From NCBI GenBank assembly GCA_038206235.1, contig JBBRBB010000006.1, positions 62,001 through 126,000 on the forward strand: a DNA stretch of 64,000 nucleotides. The letters run 5' to 3'. How positions within the stretch are numbered: position 1 is the first letter of the stretch; each line of letters starts with the position of its first letter. The notes below the pieces were generated by a model, which saw only the letters and a program-made list of their open reading frames with translations, was not told the origin of the DNA and made no database searches. Origin of the DNA: JBBRBB01 sp038206235 (GTDB taxonomy: Bacteria; Bacteroidota; Bacteroidia; Chitinophagales; Chitinophagaceae). The position numbers and the translations under genes are program-made. Shown piece after piece: positions 62,318 through 64,000 of this stretch.

Positions 62318-63676
62318 TTAATGGGAAGATAAAAGTTGAAACTTCTGCAAAATTAATTTTTCAATTTCCTCGCTTTCCCACCTTACTTCAATATCTGGTA
62401 TCTTCATTACTTGCTGCATTATCGCTTCCTGCTGCTGCCCTTTTTGCAAGGCTTCGCTGTAACGAATATGCGGACTGAAAGTAACCTGTGAATAAGCAGG
62501 TATCCATTTGTCAGGATATTTTTGATTAAGCCTTGCCTCTATTTTCTTTTGTAACAAAAATTTTGCATCGGCAGTTTTTTCACGCATTTCTATAAAGTTA
62601 CCAACGGCCAAATCTGCAATTGCATCTGCATCCGGTTTTCGAAATGTTTGATATTCATTCAAAATTGTTTCCCAGTCATCATCATTGTTTTCAATTAACT
62701 CATCAAGTATTCTGCAATCTTCAAAACCACAATTCATTCCCTGACCAAAGAACGGAACAATGGCGTGGGCTGCATCTCCAATTAAAGCAAACTTATCTTC
62801 TCTAATCCATGGGAAACATTTCACTGTTACCAATGAGGCGATTGGATTGTGAAAAAAATCTTCAGCCAAAGTTGGCATCAGCGGCACTGCATCAGCAAAG
62901 GTTTCATCAAAAAAAGCAAGCAACTTTTCTTTTGTGTTTAGTGTTGAAAAAGATACTCTTCCCTCAGACGGGAAAAACAATGTGCAGGTGAAAGTTTTAT
63001 CCAAATTTGGTAATGCGATCAGCATAAATTCTTTTCGTGGCCAAATGTGCAGTGCATTAACATACATTGCAAAATCGCCCTTTCCGGTTGCAGGTATAGT
63101 TAATTCTTTATAGCTGCAGTTAATGTAAAATTGATTGTAATCAAATTTATCGTGATGCAGCATGTGCTGCAGGCGGGCAGCGGAGAAGGCGCCATCAGCG
63201 CCGAAGATAAGCTGACAGTTGACGGTTGACGGTTGATTGTTTTTTGTATTTTCAAAAGTAATTTCATTTGTATTCCAGTGTATGTTAGCGCATTTTTGAT
63301 TGAAGAAAATTTCAACACCATTTGCTTGTGCCAAATCCATCAGCTTTATATTTAAAGTGGCTCTTGAAACAGAGTTGATGTATTGCCCTTCCTTACCGTA
63401 GGGCTGAAACGCTGTTGTGCTATCTATGTTATGAATGTAACGGCCATACATAGGAATGGCAATCTTTTTTATTTCGTCTGCAAGTCCAACTTTTTCTAAT
63501 GCGAGCAAACCCCGGTCACTTAATGCAAGATTGATTGAGCGACCGGCTTCATTTTTTTCTTTACGCATATCCAGTCTGCGCTCATAGAGTTTTACTACGT
63601 GGCCACGCTTTGCTAGGTAAATGGATAAGAGACTTCCTACAAGACCTGCGCCGATTATGGTTACTTCCTTTTTCAA
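62318..63676 (-). CDS. kmo: Kynurenine 3-monooxygenase
   Basis: 452 residues; an FAD-dependent hydroxylase. The dinucleotide motif is TIIGAGLVGSLLSIYLAKRG. Later are SINLALSDRGLLALEKVGL, LIFGADGAFSAAR and FALIGDAAHAIVPFFGQGMNCGFED (the GDAAH motif). It converts kynurenine to 3-hydroxykynurenine in tryptophan catabolism. Its start overlaps the end of the MazF gene by four bases. A short 7-base repeat (63219-63240) is read in frame as QPSTVNCQL. Confidence 0.9.
   Translation of the reverse strand: MKKEVTIIGAGLVGSLLSIYLAKRGHVVKLYERRLDMRKEKNEAGRSINLALSDRGLLALEKVGLADEIKKIAIPMYGRYIHNIDSTTAFQPYGKEGQYINSVSRATLNIKLMDLAQANGVEIFFNQKCANIHWNTNEITFENTKNNQPSTVNCQLIFGADGAFSAARLQHMLHHDKFDYNQFYINCSYKELTIPATGKGDFAMYVNALHIWPRKEFMLIALPNLDKTFTCTLFFPSEGRVSFSTLNTKEKLLAFFDETFADAVPLMPTLAEDFFHNPIASLVTVKCFPWIREDKFALIGDAAHAIVPFFGQGMNCGFEDCRILDELIENNDDDWETILNEYQTFRKPDADAIADLAVGNFIEMREKTADAKFLLQKKIEARLNQKYPDKWIPAYSQVTFSPHIRYSEALQKGQQQEAIMQQVMKIPDIEVRWESEEIEKLILQKFQLLSSH
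63219..63240. repeat. Short 7-bp repeat inside kmo (unit gttgacg)
   Basis: Three to four units: gttgaca-like, gttgacg, gttgacg, gttgatt. It is in frame within the coding sequence just before the GADGAF motif. Confidence 0.7.
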
Positions 63677-63999
63677 TCAATCAAAGATTTGAAAGTGAAC
63701 CTAAAAGACGAAAGTGTAATTGCGTTTAACTTTCCTATCGCTGTGATTATTTTTTCCGATTTTAAAGTAAATATTCTATCCACTTTAATAACCGATGAAA
63801 CTCTTAAACCATTAATATTATCCGGGTTAATAATGATTTCATTTGGTGATAGAACCTGAGGTATTTGAGAAGAAATTGCAGCAAGAATAATGTCTTTGAA
63901 TTTATCTTTTGTTTCTGCAATAACAACTGCCGGTCTAACCTTAATATTAGTTAATTCAGAAAAGGGAAAGGGTATTAAAATTATATCTCCGGTTTGCAT
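63673..63999 (-). CDS. MazF/PemK-family toxin
   Basis: 108 residues with a clear MazF fold signature at the N-terminus (MQTGDIILIPFPFSELTNIK, then VRPAVVIAE), followed by ILAAISSQ and a RVSSVIKVDRIFTL core. It is full length at its start codon and probably intact. The cognate antitoxin would lie beyond the right edge. It overlaps kmo by four bases, an unusual pairing of a toxin with a metabolic gene. Confidence 0.83.
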   Translation of the reverse strand: MQTGDIILIPFPFSELTNIKVRPAVVIAETKDKFKDIILAAISSQIPQVLSPNEIIINPDNINGLRVSSVIKVDRIFTLKSEKIITAIGKLNAITLSSFRFTFKSLID

Positions 64000-64000
64000 T

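Overview
The window looks like a chromosomal stretch of a Bacteroidota bacterium, most probably a member of the Chitinophagaceae. The DNA is AT-rich. Shine-Dalgarno sequences are almost absent. Secreted proteins carry type IX secretion (T9SS, Por) C-terminal sorting domains. There is a LytTR/LytS-type two-component pair, a DUF4834 protein, and the housekeeping groups rimP-nusA and mreB-mreC-mreD. No rRNA, tRNA, CRISPR array or prophage was seen.

Layout. 1-3.8 kb: nusA (partial), rimP, DUF4834, a HAD hydrolase and a LytTR two-component system. 4-8.7 kb: a vanadium-haloperoxidase/PAP2 protein, DUF4395, a DUF4386 gene broken by one base, a nucleotidyltransferase-fold protein and a medium-chain dehydrogenase. 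9-13 kb: mreBCD and purD. 13-17.8 kb: a POT and an OPT peptide transporter around a PIN-toxin locus. 17.7-26.2 kb: a glycosyltransferase, a decayed parDE-like locus, 6-phosphogluconolactonase, DNA polymerase IV, two pseudouridine synthases, RlmN and a thiolase. 26-35 kb: an accessory region with a MazF-type locus, a HAD pseudoenzyme, a PD40 propeller, a RAYT transposase with REP-like hairpins, an L,D-transpeptidase-like protein and two paralogous outer-membrane proteins around an IS630 remnant. 35-45.5 kb: S41 peptidase, thiL, Rpn-type nuclease, DUF998, inositol monophosphatase, an ECF sigma/membrane partner pair, an alpha-glucan phosphorylase-like protein and recO. 45.6-49.8 kb: a formylglycine-generating enzyme beside a sulfatase, then the N-terminal half only of carbamoyl-phosphate synthase. 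50-58.5 kb: broken T9SS genes, a displaced carB fragment, two thioredoxin-fold proteins, an orphan adenine methylase, a DUF2911-TPR protein and a five-repeat T9SS protein. 58.8-64 kb: DUF423, aroK, two DUF433/DUF5615 loci with broken toxins, glutaryl-CoA dehydrogenase, kynurenine monooxygenase and a MazF toxin.

Three patterns run through the window. First, degenerate tandem repeats with a 7-bp period sit at about ten places. They resemble the heptameric STRR repeats described in cyanobacteria. Inside pgl, the rluB/rsuA-type gene and kmo they are read in frame as seven-residue periodic peptides, and a GC-rich palindromic element accompanies some of them. Second, there are six toxin-antitoxin loci. 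In three of them the antitoxin is intact while the toxin is frameshifted or truncated. Third, carB ends at the boundary between its two synthetase halves, and a separate fragment of its 5' part lies about 2.5 kb away. Single-base lesions are confined to accessory genes, while the core genes are open. This argues for real decay rather than uniform sequencing error, although read-level checks are needed. All names come from reading motifs by eye; no database search was run.
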